The position numbers were made by a program, and so were the translations under genes. The notes below the pieces were generated by a model. That model searched no databases. It was not told the DNA's origin and saw only the letters and a list, made by a program, of their open reading frames with translations. 64,000 nucleotides of DNA from Roseovarius sp. THAF9 (GTDB lineage Bacteria > Pseudomonadota > Alphaproteobacteria > Rhodobacterales > Rhodobacteraceae), in the NCBI RefSeq assembly GCF_009363715.1, contig NZ_CP045404.1, positions 2,572,001-2,636,000 on the forward strand. Direction: 5' to 3'. This document shows positions 44,962 to 52,862 of the stretch, in pieces (the first letter of the stretch is position 1; each line of letters starts with the position of its first letter).

Positions 44962-45557
44962 TCCGAATACCCCAGTTCATCCTTCCGACCCCGCAGCATG
45001 TCGCCAAGGGCCCGCTTTCCCCGCGCCGTCAGGCTTTCCACCGCCTCGACGCTGATCCCCATGATCTCGGCAATCTCCGGATTGCCAAGCTCGTCGATAT
45101 GGCGCAGCACCACCGCCTGTCTCTGCCGCTCCGGCAGGTCGTTCAGCGCGACCTGCAGCGCATCGGCCCGCGCCCGCTCCTGCATGTCCTCGGCCGCGCT
45201 CGACCTGCTGTCCTGCGGATCGCCCGCCGCCTCCAAGGGTCGCGTGCGCCAGCCCTGGCGCAGACGATCGGTGCACAGGTTCGCCACGACCCGGTAAAGC
45301 CAAGTCGTCACCTTCGCTTCCCCCTGCCGCCAGTCCGGCGCCACCCGCCACAGCCTCAGCAGCGCCTCCTGCGCGACATCCTCGGCCTCGGTCCGGTTGC
45401 CCAGCAGGCGGTAGGCATGGGCCAGAACCCGCGGGCTCAACCGCAAGGTCAACGTCCGCGCCGCCGCCCGATCGCCATTGGCGAACAGCACCAGCAGAGC
45501 CTCGTCAGCCACCTCGTTCGGGTCGTCCAGCGGCATCGCCATGTCCCTGTCGTACAT
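44958..45557 (-). CDS. ECF-type RNA polymerase sigma factor (199 aa)
   Basis: Region 2 contains the core-binding and -10 recognition helices (AYRLLGNRTEAEDVAQEALL, VTTWLYRVVANLCTDRLRQG). Region 4 carries the -35 helix-turn-helix (LPERQRQAVVLRHIDELGNP ... ISVEAVESLTARGKRAL). The start may be 45557, 45542 or 45536. It is coupled by overlap to the anti-sigma gene and then the CnrX/ZraP-like gene. An EF-hand protein gene lies just upstream. Confidence 0.92.
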   Translation of the reverse strand: MYDRDMAMPLDDPNEVADEALLVLFANGDRAAARTLTLRLSPRVLAHAYRLLGNRTEAEDVAQEALLRLWRVAPDWRQGEAKVTTWLYRVVANLCTDRLRQGWRTRPLEAAGDPQDSRSSAAEDMQERARADALQVALNDLPERQRQAVVLRHIDELGNPEIAEIMGISVEAVESLTARGKRALGDMLRGRKDELGYSE

Positions 45558-45644
45558 CCTGCCCCGTTACGCGCGTCCGGTTCTAGGCCGAAACACCCCG
45601 CCCCGGCCAGTCTTGCGAACGTGACCGGGGCGGGATCGCGCGGA

Positions 45645-46118
45645 TCACTCCGCGTTCTGCTCTTTCTTCTTGCCATGATGCTTGGCGCGCATCTCGCGCA
45701 TCTTCTCGCGTGCGGTGTCGAACTCGGCCTTGCTGATCGCGCCATCGCCATCCGCATCCGCCCGGTCGAACATCTTGCCGCCCCGCCGCGCCTGCGCTTC
45801 CTCGAAGCTCACGCCGCCGTCGCCGTCAGTGTCCAGCCGTTCGATCATCTTGCCGGCCCGCTTGGCCGCCCGTTCCTGCCCGCGGGCCTGCATTTCCTCA
45901 AGGCTCATCACACCGTCGCCATCGGTGTCGGCGGCATCGAACCGCGCTTTCATATGCGCCTGCATCTCTTCGCGCGTCAGCTGACCGTCGCCATTGGCAT
46001 CCAGGTCCTCGAACGAATGCCGCGGGCCCTTGCCCTCGTCCGACGCGGCTTGGCCCTGCACGGCCCCGCCCAGTGCGATCGACATGCCAAGGGCGCTCAT
46101 GATCATCAGGTTCTTCAT
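45645..46118 (-). CDS. secreted/periplasmic EF-hand calcium-binding protein (157 aa)
   Basis: A signal peptide (MKNLMIMSALGMSIALGGAV) is followed by four EF-hand loops: DANGDGQLTREE, DTDGDGVMSLEE, DTDGDGGVSFEE and DADGDGAISKAE. All keep the Asp/Asn/Gly pattern and the final Glu, so Ca2+ binding is likely at all sites. The C-terminus is Lys/Met-rich. The ATG at 46118 has GGAG seven bases upstream; an ATG two codons earlier is possible. It precedes the ECF sigma operon by 87 bp on the same strand. Confidence 0.88.
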   Translation of the reverse strand: MKNLMIMSALGMSIALGGAVQGQAASDEGKGPRHSFEDLDANGDGQLTREEMQAHMKARFDAADTDGDGVMSLEEMQARGQERAAKRAGKMIERLDTDGDGGVSFEEAQARRGGKMFDRADADGDGAISKAEFDTAREKMREMRAKHHGKKKEQNAE

Positions 46119-46366
46119 CTTCATGCTCCATCTCGGACAGGTTCGTTGCGGCGCGATCGTCCGCCGCGCCTTTCTGTTGCGACCGCGCCTGCCATCGCGA
46201 TCATACCCTCTAAACGCGCCCCCCCGCGCCTTCCGTCGCACGGCTTCGACATTTTTCCGGGCAGACCGACACCATCCTTTGCGACATCCCGACGCACGGA
46301 CAGCCTGTCACCTTCCAATTTCGCCCCCGACAGCGCACCTCTATCGCCATTGACGCGCGAGGGCAC

Positions 46367-46804
46367 ATGACCAGCACCGATCACGAAACGCACACGTCCG
46401 CTTCCGTGGCGCACACCACGCCCGCAGACAAAGACACCAATGAACGCGACCTGTGGCCCGCAGTCTTTCGCGGGTTTCGGCGCACCTGCCCCAATTGCGG
46501 CTCAGGCCCGATCCTGAAAAGCTATCTCAAGCTGCGCAAAAGCTGCCCGGTCTGCCGCGAGGATCTCAGCCACGCCCGCGCCGATGACGGCCCGGCTTAC
46601 CTCACGATCCTGCTTGTGGGGCACCTCATGGCGCCGCTGCTGCACATCACCTTCACGACGTGGCGGCCCGAACCGCTGGTGCTCTTCACCATTTTCGCTA
46701 TTGGCTGCGTGACGCTCTCGCTTTACCTTCTGCCCCGACTGAAAGGGGCCATCGTCGGCTTCCAGTGGGCACGCCAGATGCACGGCTTCGGGGACGACAC
46801 CTGA
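46367..46804 (+). CDS. DUF983 family protein (145 aa)
   Basis: The N-terminal zinc-finger-like pair (CPNCGSGPILKSYLKLRKSC then PVC) is followed by two membrane helices (ILLVGHLMAPLLHITFTTW, VLFTIFAIGCVTLSLYLLP), typical of alphaproteobacterial DUF983, often found near cytochrome oxidase assembly genes. It is followed 30 bp later by a Nudix gene on the same strand. Confidence 0.85.
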   Translation: MTSTDHETHTSASVAHTTPADKDTNERDLWPAVFRGFRRTCPNCGSGPILKSYLKLRKSCPVCREDLSHARADDGPAYLTILLVGHLMAPLLHITFTTWRPEPLVLFTIFAIGCVTLSLYLLPRLKGAIVGFQWARQMHGFGDDT

Positions 46805-46834
46805 TCCCTTCGGCCCCGTAAGACAGGACCGAAG

Positions 46835-47551
46835 ATGACCGCAAGCCACCCGAAACATTCCGACAAATCGGGCATCCGCGACGCAGCCACCGTTATCGTG
46901 CTGCGCGACCGCATGACCGAGCCCAAGGTGCTGATGGGCCAGCGCGGCGCCAAGGCCGCCTTCATGCCGAACAAGTTCGTCTTTCCCGGCGGCGCTTTGG
47001 ATTCGGGCGATGCCACGATCCCGCTGGCCCGCACCATGCCCGACGGCTGCGCCTCCCGCCTGCGTGACGACAGCGAAACCGACCTTGCGCACGCGCTCTC
47101 CGCCGCCGCGATCCGCGAGCTCTGGGAAGAAACCGGGCAGGTCTTGGGCCAGCCCGGCGACTGGTCCGGCCCGCCGCCCGCCGACTGGGAAACTTTCGCC
47201 GCAACCGGCCACGTTCCCGACGCCTCCGCTTTGCAGTTCGTCTTCCGCGCCATCACGCCCCCGGGCCGCCCCCGGCGCTTCGACGCTCGCTTTTTCTTGG
47301 TCGACGCCACGGCGCTCGCCTCGGACCCGGACGACTTCTCGCCCGCCTGCGACGAACTAAGCCATCTTCAATGGGTGCCTCTCGCCACTGCCCGGCACGA
47401 CTATGACCTGCCCTTCATCACCGAGGTCGTCCTGGCCGAAATCGAGGCCCGCGCCCACGATCCCGCGCCCCCCGCCTCGGTACCGTTCTTCCGCAATGAT
47501 GACGAAAACAACCTCTTCAAGCGGCTCTACGGTGCGCCGCTGCCTGATTGA
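46835..47551 (+). CDS. Nudix hydrolase (238 aa)
   Basis: Nudix domain with box AAIRELWEETGQVLG and upstream strand FVFPGGALDSGD. The longer insert and C-terminal block (DELSHLQWVPLATARHDYDL) resemble the NUDT-like/CoA-pyrophosphatase-type group common in Rhodobacterales. Substrate unknown. Possibly co-transcribed with the DUF983 gene. Confidence 0.85.
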   Translation: MTASHPKHSDKSGIRDAATVIVLRDRMTEPKVLMGQRGAKAAFMPNKFVFPGGALDSGDATIPLARTMPDGCASRLRDDSETDLAHALSAAAIRELWEETGQVLGQPGDWSGPPPADWETFAATGHVPDASALQFVFRAITPPGRPRRFDARFFLVDATALASDPDDFSPACDELSHLQWVPLATARHDYDLPFITEVVLAEIEARAHDPAPPASVPFFRNDDENNLFKRLYGAPLPD

Positions 47552-47573
47552 ACAGCCAGACTGACGCGCTTGC

Positions 47574-48479
47574 CTACCCCAGCAGCACCAGCAACAGGAT
47601 GCTGGCGCTCACCAAAACGATCCCGATCAACTCCCGCCGCGTTACCGTCTCGCGAAAGAACAGGACAGAGGCCGCTAGCGAAAAGATCACCTCCACCTGC
47701 CCCACCGCGAAAACGTAGGCCGCGTTCTGCAAGGTGAAGGCCGTGAACCAGCCCACGCTGCCCAGAAGGCTCGTCGCCCCCATCCACACCGCGCGGCCCC
47801 GCGCCGCCCAGACACGGGCCAGTTGCCCCGGCTCGCCCCAGCTCAGATAGACCGCCATGCCAAGGCTCTGCGCCGCCGTGACCGCCGCCACCGCGATCAT
47901 CGCCCGCAGAAACGCGTCGTCATTCGCGACCTCCAGCGTCGCGCCCCGGTACGTGACCGCCGACACGGCGAAAAACGCCCCCGAGGCCAGCCCCAGAAGC
48001 GGCGCCTTGCTGGTCACCCGACGCCACCAGCCGCCCGCGCCCCCCGGCATGTCCGACAACACCAGCACGCCGATCAGCCCAAGGAAAATAGCGACCAGCC
48101 CCGGCAAGCTGATGCGGTCGCCCAGCACGACCAGCCCCACCAGGGCGGTCTGCACCACCTCGGTCTTCTTGAACGTGATCCCGACCGCAAAGTTCCGCTC
48201 GGCAAATAGCAGCACGACGCACCACGTCGCCAGGATCTGCGCCAGCCCGCCGCTCAAAACGTAGATCCAGAACGGCCCGCCAACCTTCGGCAACCCAATC
48301 CCGGACCACACCGCATAGCCCCCCGCCAGCACCGCCGCCATCGGCGCGGCATAGGCGAACCGCGCGAAGGTCGCGCCCAAGGCGCTCAACGTCCCCATGC
48401 TCAGCGATTTCTGCAACATGAAGCGCAGCGTCTGGAAAAACGCCGCCATGATGGAAAGAAGGATCCACGGCTCGACCAT
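47574..48479 (-). CDS. EamA/DMT family transporter (301 aa)
   Basis: About ten transmembrane helices in two EamA domains; ends LIGIVLVSASILLLVLLG. The start at 48479 (MVEPWILLSIMAAFFQTLRF) begins helix one; the frame continues upstream into the desaturase gene region but without family similarity. Substrate unknown. It lies 20 bp after the desaturase stop on the same strand. Confidence 0.85.
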   Translation of the reverse strand: MVEPWILLSIMAAFFQTLRFMLQKSLSMGTLSALGATFARFAYAAPMAAVLAGGYAVWSGIGLPKVGGPFWIYVLSGGLAQILATWCVVLLFAERNFAVGITFKKTEVVQTALVGLVVLGDRISLPGLVAIFLGLIGVLVLSDMPGGAGGWWRRVTSKAPLLGLASGAFFAVSAVTYRGATLEVANDDAFLRAMIAVAAVTAAQSLGMAVYLSWGEPGQLARVWAARGRAVWMGATSLLGSVGWFTAFTLQNAAYVFAVGQVEVIFSLAASVLFFRETVTRRELIGIVLVSASILLLVLLG

Positions 48480-48499
48480 GAACCCCTCTTGCCCGCGTT

Positions 48500-49441
48500 T
48501 TACTTCCTCCGCCAGAGCGGATGCGCCACCGGGTCCTTCGCCCGCAACAGGTGCCGCGCGAAAATATCGGCGTAAGAGCGGTAATAATACCCCCCATTGC
48601 GCCGCAGATACGTCTCCCGGTTCTGCCGCCACATCGCCGGCAGCCGGTACCACGCCACCTTCGGATGCATGTGATGCACCACGTGCAGGTTGTTGTTCAG
48701 AAAGAGAAACGCCAGCGGCCCGCCATCCTCGACCACCACGGTCCGCCCGCTGGCGCGCTCATGCGCCCGGTGTTCCAGAAAGGTGCGGATCTTCAAAATC
48801 GCATAAGCCACGTAGGCGCTGACCAGGTAGGCCCAGACCGGCATGGGCGAGACCGCGACAACCGCCAACACCCCGGCCACGCCCAGCCCGTGCAACACCC
48901 ACGCCCGCGCGATGCCCAGGTCCCCGGCCCGGATCGCGGCCCAGTCTGCACGCATGAACACAACCTGTCCCAGCACCGGCCCCACGATCATCCGCCCCAG
49001 CAGTGTATTGTTGAACCGCAGCACCGCCCGGACCCAGCGCGGCAGCCGCGCCCAGACCTCCGGATCAAGATAGTTCGACTCCGGGTCGTCATAGGGATCT
49101 GTCAGCAGGTTGTCGCGGTGATGCGCAAGGTGCAGGTCCATGAACCGCCGGTACGGCACGCACAGCCCGAGGCTGAAAAACCCCAGCGCCTCGTTGAGCC
49201 TGTTGTTTCGGGTCGGGTGCCCGTGGATCATCTCGTGCACCAGCGACGAATGCAGCGTGATCCCGATCGCCGCCACCGCCACGCCTGCCGGCAACCACAG
49301 CCCCGCCAGCCAGAACAGCGCCACGCCCCAGGCCGCGTAACAGACCGCCAACAGTCCCAGTGTCGGCCATTCCACGTCCGCGAGCGCCCGCGCGCCTGGC
49401 CCCGGCACCGGTCCGGCGCCGCCTTCGAACTCCACTTTCAT
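48500..49441 (-). CDS. membrane fatty-acid desaturase family protein (313 aa)
   Basis: Di-iron membrane oxygenase with three His boxes: HEMIHGH, HLAHHRD and HVVHHMHP. Hydrophobic helices flank them. Members desaturate or hydroxylate acyl chains or carotenoids; the exact substrate is unknown. It is divergent from an XRE regulator, with two inverted repeats in the 106-bp gap. Confidence 0.85.
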   Translation of the reverse strand: MKVEFEGGAGPVPGPGARALADVEWPTLGLLAVCYAAWGVALFWLAGLWLPAGVAVAAIGITLHSSLVHEMIHGHPTRNNRLNEALGFFSLGLCVPYRRFMDLHLAHHRDNLLTDPYDDPESNYLDPEVWARLPRWVRAVLRFNNTLLGRMIVGPVLGQVVFMRADWAAIRAGDLGIARAWVLHGLGVAGVLAVVAVSPMPVWAYLVSAYVAYAILKIRTFLEHRAHERASGRTVVVEDGGPLAFLFLNNNLHVVHHMHPKVAWYRLPAMWRQNRETYLRRNGGYYYRSYADIFARHLLRAKDPVAHPLWRRK

Positions 49442-49477
49442 ATTGTCCCCAATATTCGTCCTTCACAAATCTGTTAC

Positions 49478-49532
49478 GACAGATCCTGTCAGGGGGGCAG
49501 TCAGAGAATGATTAACAAACCTCTCGTTTGTT
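49478..49532. promoter_or_regulatory. two inverted repeats between desaturase and XRE regulator
   Basis: GACAG-ATC-CTGTC at 49478-49490, and AACAAAC-CTCTC-GTTTGTT at 49514-49532. Both are perfect and lie in the divergent promoter region. The second is 16 bp before the regulator's start and is a plausible autoregulatory operator. Confidence 0.5.
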
Positions 49533-49547
49533 GATAAAATCCAACAC

Positions 49548-50411
49548 ATGATCCAGAAATCCGACAAACGCGACCGCGCCACGCTCTTCCGGGCCCGCCT
49601 CAACGAGGCGCTGCGCCTGCGCGGCACCTCGCAAAGCGCCCTCGCCCGCAGCGTCGGCGTCGACCGGTCGACCATATCGCAACTGCTCAAGGGCACCGGC
49701 GCCCGCCTGCCCAACGCGCAGGTGGTGGGCGAATGCGCCCGCACCCTCGGTGTCTCCGCCGACTGGCTCCTGGGCCTCACCGACCGGCCCGAGACCGCCG
49801 CCGACATCCTCGCCAACACGCTCTCGCTGACCGAAGCACCCCGCGCGCTCGTCGACGAACAGATCTTCGCCTGGCACCGCGAGGCGGCAGGCTACAAGAT
49901 CCGCCACGTCCCCGCCGGCCTGCCCGACATGCTGAAAACCCGCGATCTGCTGGAATGGGAATACGCTCCCCACCTCGGCCGCTCCACCGAACAGGCCATC
50001 GGCGCCTCCGAGGACCGCCTCGCTTGGATGCGCGGCACCCAGTCGGACTATGAAATCGCCCTGCCCCTCTTCGAGATGCACAGTTTCATCGCCGGAGAAG
50101 GCTATTACGCGGGCCTGCCCCGCGATATCCGCGAGGGCCAGGTCGACTACCTGGTCGAGATCACCGAACAGCTCTACCCCCGCCTGCGCCTCTACCTGTT
50201 CGATGCCCGCCGGCTCTACTCGGCGCCGATCACCGTCTTCGGTCCCTTGCTCGCCGTGCTCTATATCGGCCGCAACTACCTCGCCTTCCGCGACACCGAA
50301 CGGGTCGAGGCGCTGACCCTGCATTTCGACGCCCTCATCCGCGAAGCCTCCGTCGGCGCCCGCGATCTGCCGGATCATATACGCCAATGCTGGGCACAGA
50401 CATCGGACTAG
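49548..50411 (+). CDS. XRE-family helix-turn-helix regulator with large C-terminal domain (287 aa)
   Basis: N-terminal HTH_3 domain (QSALARSVGVDRSTISQLLK) of about 70 residues, then an unrecognised C-terminal domain of about 200 residues (HVPAGLPDMLKTRDLLEWEY). The effector is unknown. The divergent position with the desaturase suggests control of lipid modification. The palindromes at 49478 and 49514 are likely binding sites. Confidence 0.85.
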   Translation: MIQKSDKRDRATLFRARLNEALRLRGTSQSALARSVGVDRSTISQLLKGTGARLPNAQVVGECARTLGVSADWLLGLTDRPETAADILANTLSLTEAPRALVDEQIFAWHREAAGYKIRHVPAGLPDMLKTRDLLEWEYAPHLGRSTEQAIGASEDRLAWMRGTQSDYEIALPLFEMHSFIAGEGYYAGLPRDIREGQVDYLVEITEQLYPRLRLYLFDARRLYSAPITVFGPLLAVLYIGRNYLAFRDTERVEALTLHFDALIREASVGARDLPDHIRQCWAQTSD

Positions 50412-50429
50412 CACCACCCCGCCCCTTCT

Positions 50430-50555
50430 TCTGGCCAGAAATATCCTGGGGGAGCGGCGAAACACCGTTTCGCCGTGGGGGCAAAGCCCCCCAACAACGC
50501 CCACCACAAATGCGACTTCGATGGAATGTCGCGTAGGGTGGGCGCAAACCCACCC
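50430..50555. repeat. intergenic repeat motifs after the XRE gene
   Basis: The motif TCTGGCCAGAAATATCC (50430) also occurs at 21215. Arms GGGTGGG (50536-50542) and CCCACCC (50549-50555) form a hairpin of the GGGTGGG-type seen in many alphaproteobacteria; a weaker version is at 34428. A GGGGGC/GCCCCC-rich stem lies between. No gene in this 155-bp gap. Confidence 0.5.
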
Positions 50556-50566
50556 ACCGCCACCCC

Positions 50567-51610
50567 TCAATAGGGCATCGGATGCGCCTTGTGCGTGTCG
50601 TCCAATGCCTCCAACACCTCGTCCTGCAGCGTCACCTCCGCCGCTCCCAGCGCCACGTCCAATTGCTCCAGCGAGGTCGCCCCGAAAATGGCCGAGGTCA
50701 TGAAGGGCCGCGTCAGGCACCACGCCAGCGCCATCTGCACCGGATCGAGGCCAAACTGCCGCGCCACCTCCAGATAGGCGTCCACGGCGGCAAAGGCTCT
50801 CTTCCCTTTGCGCCCGCCCAACGTCTCGTTCAACGTCAGCCGCGAGCCCTCGGGCACCGCTCCGCCCTGGTACTTGCCGGTCAACAGCCCCGCCGCCAGC
50901 GGCGAGAACGCCAGCAATCCGACATCCTCGTTCACGCTCAGCTCTGCTAGATCGGTGTCAAAGAGACGGCACATCAGCGAATACTCGTTCTGGATCGTCG
51001 CCACCCGAGGCCCGCCCAGCTCGTCGGCCACCCGCAGCCATTGACCCGTGCCCCAAGCACTTTCGTTGGACAGACCAAAGGCCCGGATCGTGCCCCGCTC
51101 GACCTCGCGTTCCAGCGCGCCCAGCGCATCCTCCATATGCGCCCGCGTCGCGGCAGGGTCCTGCCCCGAGGGGTCAAACCGCCAGTTCTGGCGGAACATG
51201 TAACTGCCCCGGTTGGGCCAGTGAAACTGGTACAGGTCGATCACGTCCGTCTGCAGCCTATTCAGCGAGCCTTCGATCGCCCCGGGAATGGTCTCAGACG
51301 AGATCGGCGCGCCCTCCCTCGCGTGCCGCATCCCTTCGCCCGAATGCTTGGTGGCCAGCACCACCTCTCCGCGCCGCCCCGTCCGGGCAAGCCAGGTTCC
51401 GATGATCTCCTCGGTGCGTCCGATGGTTTCTTTCGCGATCGGGTTCACCGGGTACATCTCGGCGGTGTCGATGAAATCCACACCCCGGTCCAGCGCCCGG
51501 TCGATTTGGGCATGCCCCTCTTCCTCGGTATTCTGACTGCCCCATGTCATCGACCCGAGGCAAAGCGCGCTCGCCTCTATGCCCGTCCGTCCCAATTGCC
51601 TGCGCTGCAT
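50567..51610 (-). CDS. aldo/keto reductase, Tas-like (347 aa)
   Basis: NADPH-dependent AKR with the catalytic tetrad Asp/Tyr/Lys/His in FIDTAEMYPVN, LATKHSGE and LYQFHWPN. The inserted segment MYPVNPIAKETIGRTEEIIG is characteristic of the Tas/YghZ-like group. The start at 51610 (MQRRQLGRTGIEASALCLGS) is standard. It is divergent from the ImuA-like gene with the SOS box between them. Confidence 0.92.
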   Translation of the reverse strand: MQRRQLGRTGIEASALCLGSMTWGSQNTEEEGHAQIDRALDRGVDFIDTAEMYPVNPIAKETIGRTEEIIGTWLARTGRRGEVVLATKHSGEGMRHAREGAPISSETIPGAIEGSLNRLQTDVIDLYQFHWPNRGSYMFRQNWRFDPSGQDPAATRAHMEDALGALEREVERGTIRAFGLSNESAWGTGQWLRVADELGGPRVATIQNEYSLMCRLFDTDLAELSVNEDVGLLAFSPLAAGLLTGKYQGGAVPEGSRLTLNETLGGRKGKRAFAAVDAYLEVARQFGLDPVQMALAWCLTRPFMTSAIFGATSLEQLDVALGAAEVTLQDEVLEALDDTHKAHPMPY

Positions 51611-51690
51611 GTCCCGCTCCGTCTTGCCTGTCGTCAAAGCCCCATATGTAGCGGCTCTGGCGCGGGCGTCACCCCGTATTTCGCGATTGA

Positions 51691-51705
51691 GAACAAAGGA
51701 AGAAC
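51691..51705. promoter_or_regulatory. LexA (SOS) box
   Basis: GAAC-AAAGGAA-GAAC, which on the other strand is GTTC-N7-GTTC, the LexA-binding consensus of alphaproteobacteria including Rhodobacter. It lies 18 bp before the ImuA-like start. Confidence 0.7.
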
Positions 51706-51722
51706 AAACTACACTGAACGCC

Positions 51723-52343
51723 ATGGACACCACCCTGCTCACCCGCCGCAGCAGCCACCGCACCCGGCCCTCGCTCACCGTGCTGGGCGAGATGGCCCTG
51801 ACGCCTGCTCGCCTGCACGAGTTTTGCGGGCCGGCGCGGCACATGGCGGCGATGCTGGTGACCGCAGCCACCCAAGGGCCGGTGTTCTGGATCGCCCCCG
51901 ACTGGGCCGCGGACCGGCTTAACCCCGACGGCATGGTGGCGCTGGTGGGTCCCGAACGCTTCACCTTCCTGTCGCCGCGACAACCCATCGATCTGCTGTG
52001 GTGCCTCGAAGAAGTGCTGCGCTCCGGCGCGGTGCCCCTCGCGGTGGCCGAACTCCCGGACCTGCCCAATCTCACCCAGGTCCGCCGCCTGCACTTGGCG
52101 GCGGAAACCGGCGCGGCCGAAGGCTCCGGCGCGCCCCTCGGCCTGATCCTCACCCCCGGCGAGGGCGGCGCCCCCGGCGTCGAAAGCCGCTGGCACATGG
52201 CCCCCGCCCATACGCCCGGGCGGCTGGGCTGGACCCTTTCGCGCCGTCGCGCCCGCACCCTGCCCCCGGCGACATGGGCCGTGACCCGCGCCAAGGGCGG
52301 CTTTGCGCTTGATCCCTGCAAGGAAACTGGCAATCCTGCCTAA
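51723..52343 (+). CDS. ImuA-like RecA-superfamily protein, SOS-controlled (206 aa)
   Basis: The pattern ALTPARLHEFCGPARHMAAM ... PVFWIAPDW ... RRLHLAAETGAAEG ... ESRWHMAPAHTP resembles ImuA, the RecA-like accessory protein of error-prone translesion synthesis, which normally precedes imuB and dnaE2. A LexA box directly upstream supports a DNA-damage role. The usual partners do not follow: next comes an unrelated small membrane gene. No Walker A is evident, as in other ImuA proteins. Assignment by resemblance and regulation. Confidence 0.65.
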   Translation: MDTTLLTRRSSHRTRPSLTVLGEMALTPARLHEFCGPARHMAAMLVTAATQGPVFWIAPDWAADRLNPDGMVALVGPERFTFLSPRQPIDLLWCLEEVLRSGAVPLAVAELPDLPNLTQVRRLHLAAETGAAEGSGAPLGLILTPGEGGAPGVESRWHMAPAHTPGRLGWTLSRRRARTLPPATWAVTRAKGGFALDPCKETGNPA

Positions 52344-52345
52344 AG

Positions 52346-52387
52346 CGCTTCGCAAAAAACCTGACTCACAGCTTTTGGCGAAGCGCA
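52346..52387. terminator. hairpin after the ImuA-like gene
   Basis: Perfect nine-base arms GCGCTTCGC (52346-52354) and GCGAAGCGC (52379-52387) with a 24-base A-rich loop, directly after the stop at 52343. Terminator-like. Confidence 0.45.
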
Positions 52388-52457
52388 GTGAAAGGCTTGA
52401 TTGATGCGCGCGCCCCGCCGTTATCTGATGTGTCAGGCCAAAGGCGGGACGCTTTAA

Positions 52458-52847
52458 GTGACAGACGAGAAACGCAAAACGCCCGGCCTCACCGCTGCGC
52501 TCTGGCGTGACATGCTGGGCCGCCGGGCCTGGTGGGGCGCGGTTATGCTCTTTCTAAGCGTCCTCGCCCTACTGGTCGTCTTCTTCGTCCGTATCCCGGC
52601 CAGCGTCGATTTCATGACCGGCCGCATCGACAGCATCACCCAGATCGAGACTGATTTCGGCACCCGCCCTGCCTATACCGCCACCACCGACGCGGGACGG
52701 CATTTCCCGCTGGTTATCCCGAACCGCCTGACCCCGCTGCTTGCCCCCGGCGACCGGATCTGCCTGCGGGTGCAGACCGACCGCTTCACCGGGCGCGTCA
52801 CCGCACGCCACGCGGTCGAAGCGCCCGATTGCCGCGCGGGCCCATAA
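52458..52847 (+). CDS. small membrane-anchored hypothetical protein (129 aa)
   Basis: One membrane segment (AWWGAVMLFLSVLALLVVFFVR, about residues 24-45) then a beta-rich domain (GRIDSITQIETDFGTRPAYT) ending in a Cys. A GTG start. It is convergent with the HlyD-family gene, 15 bp between stops. Not recognised. Confidence 0.6.
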   Translation: MTDEKRKTPGLTAALWRDMLGRRAWWGAVMLFLSVLALLVVFFVRIPASVDFMTGRIDSITQIETDFGTRPAYTATTDAGRHFPLVIPNRLTPLLAPGDRICLRVQTDRFTGRVTARHAVEAPDCRAGP

Positions 52848-52862
52848 CGCCGCCGCACCGGA

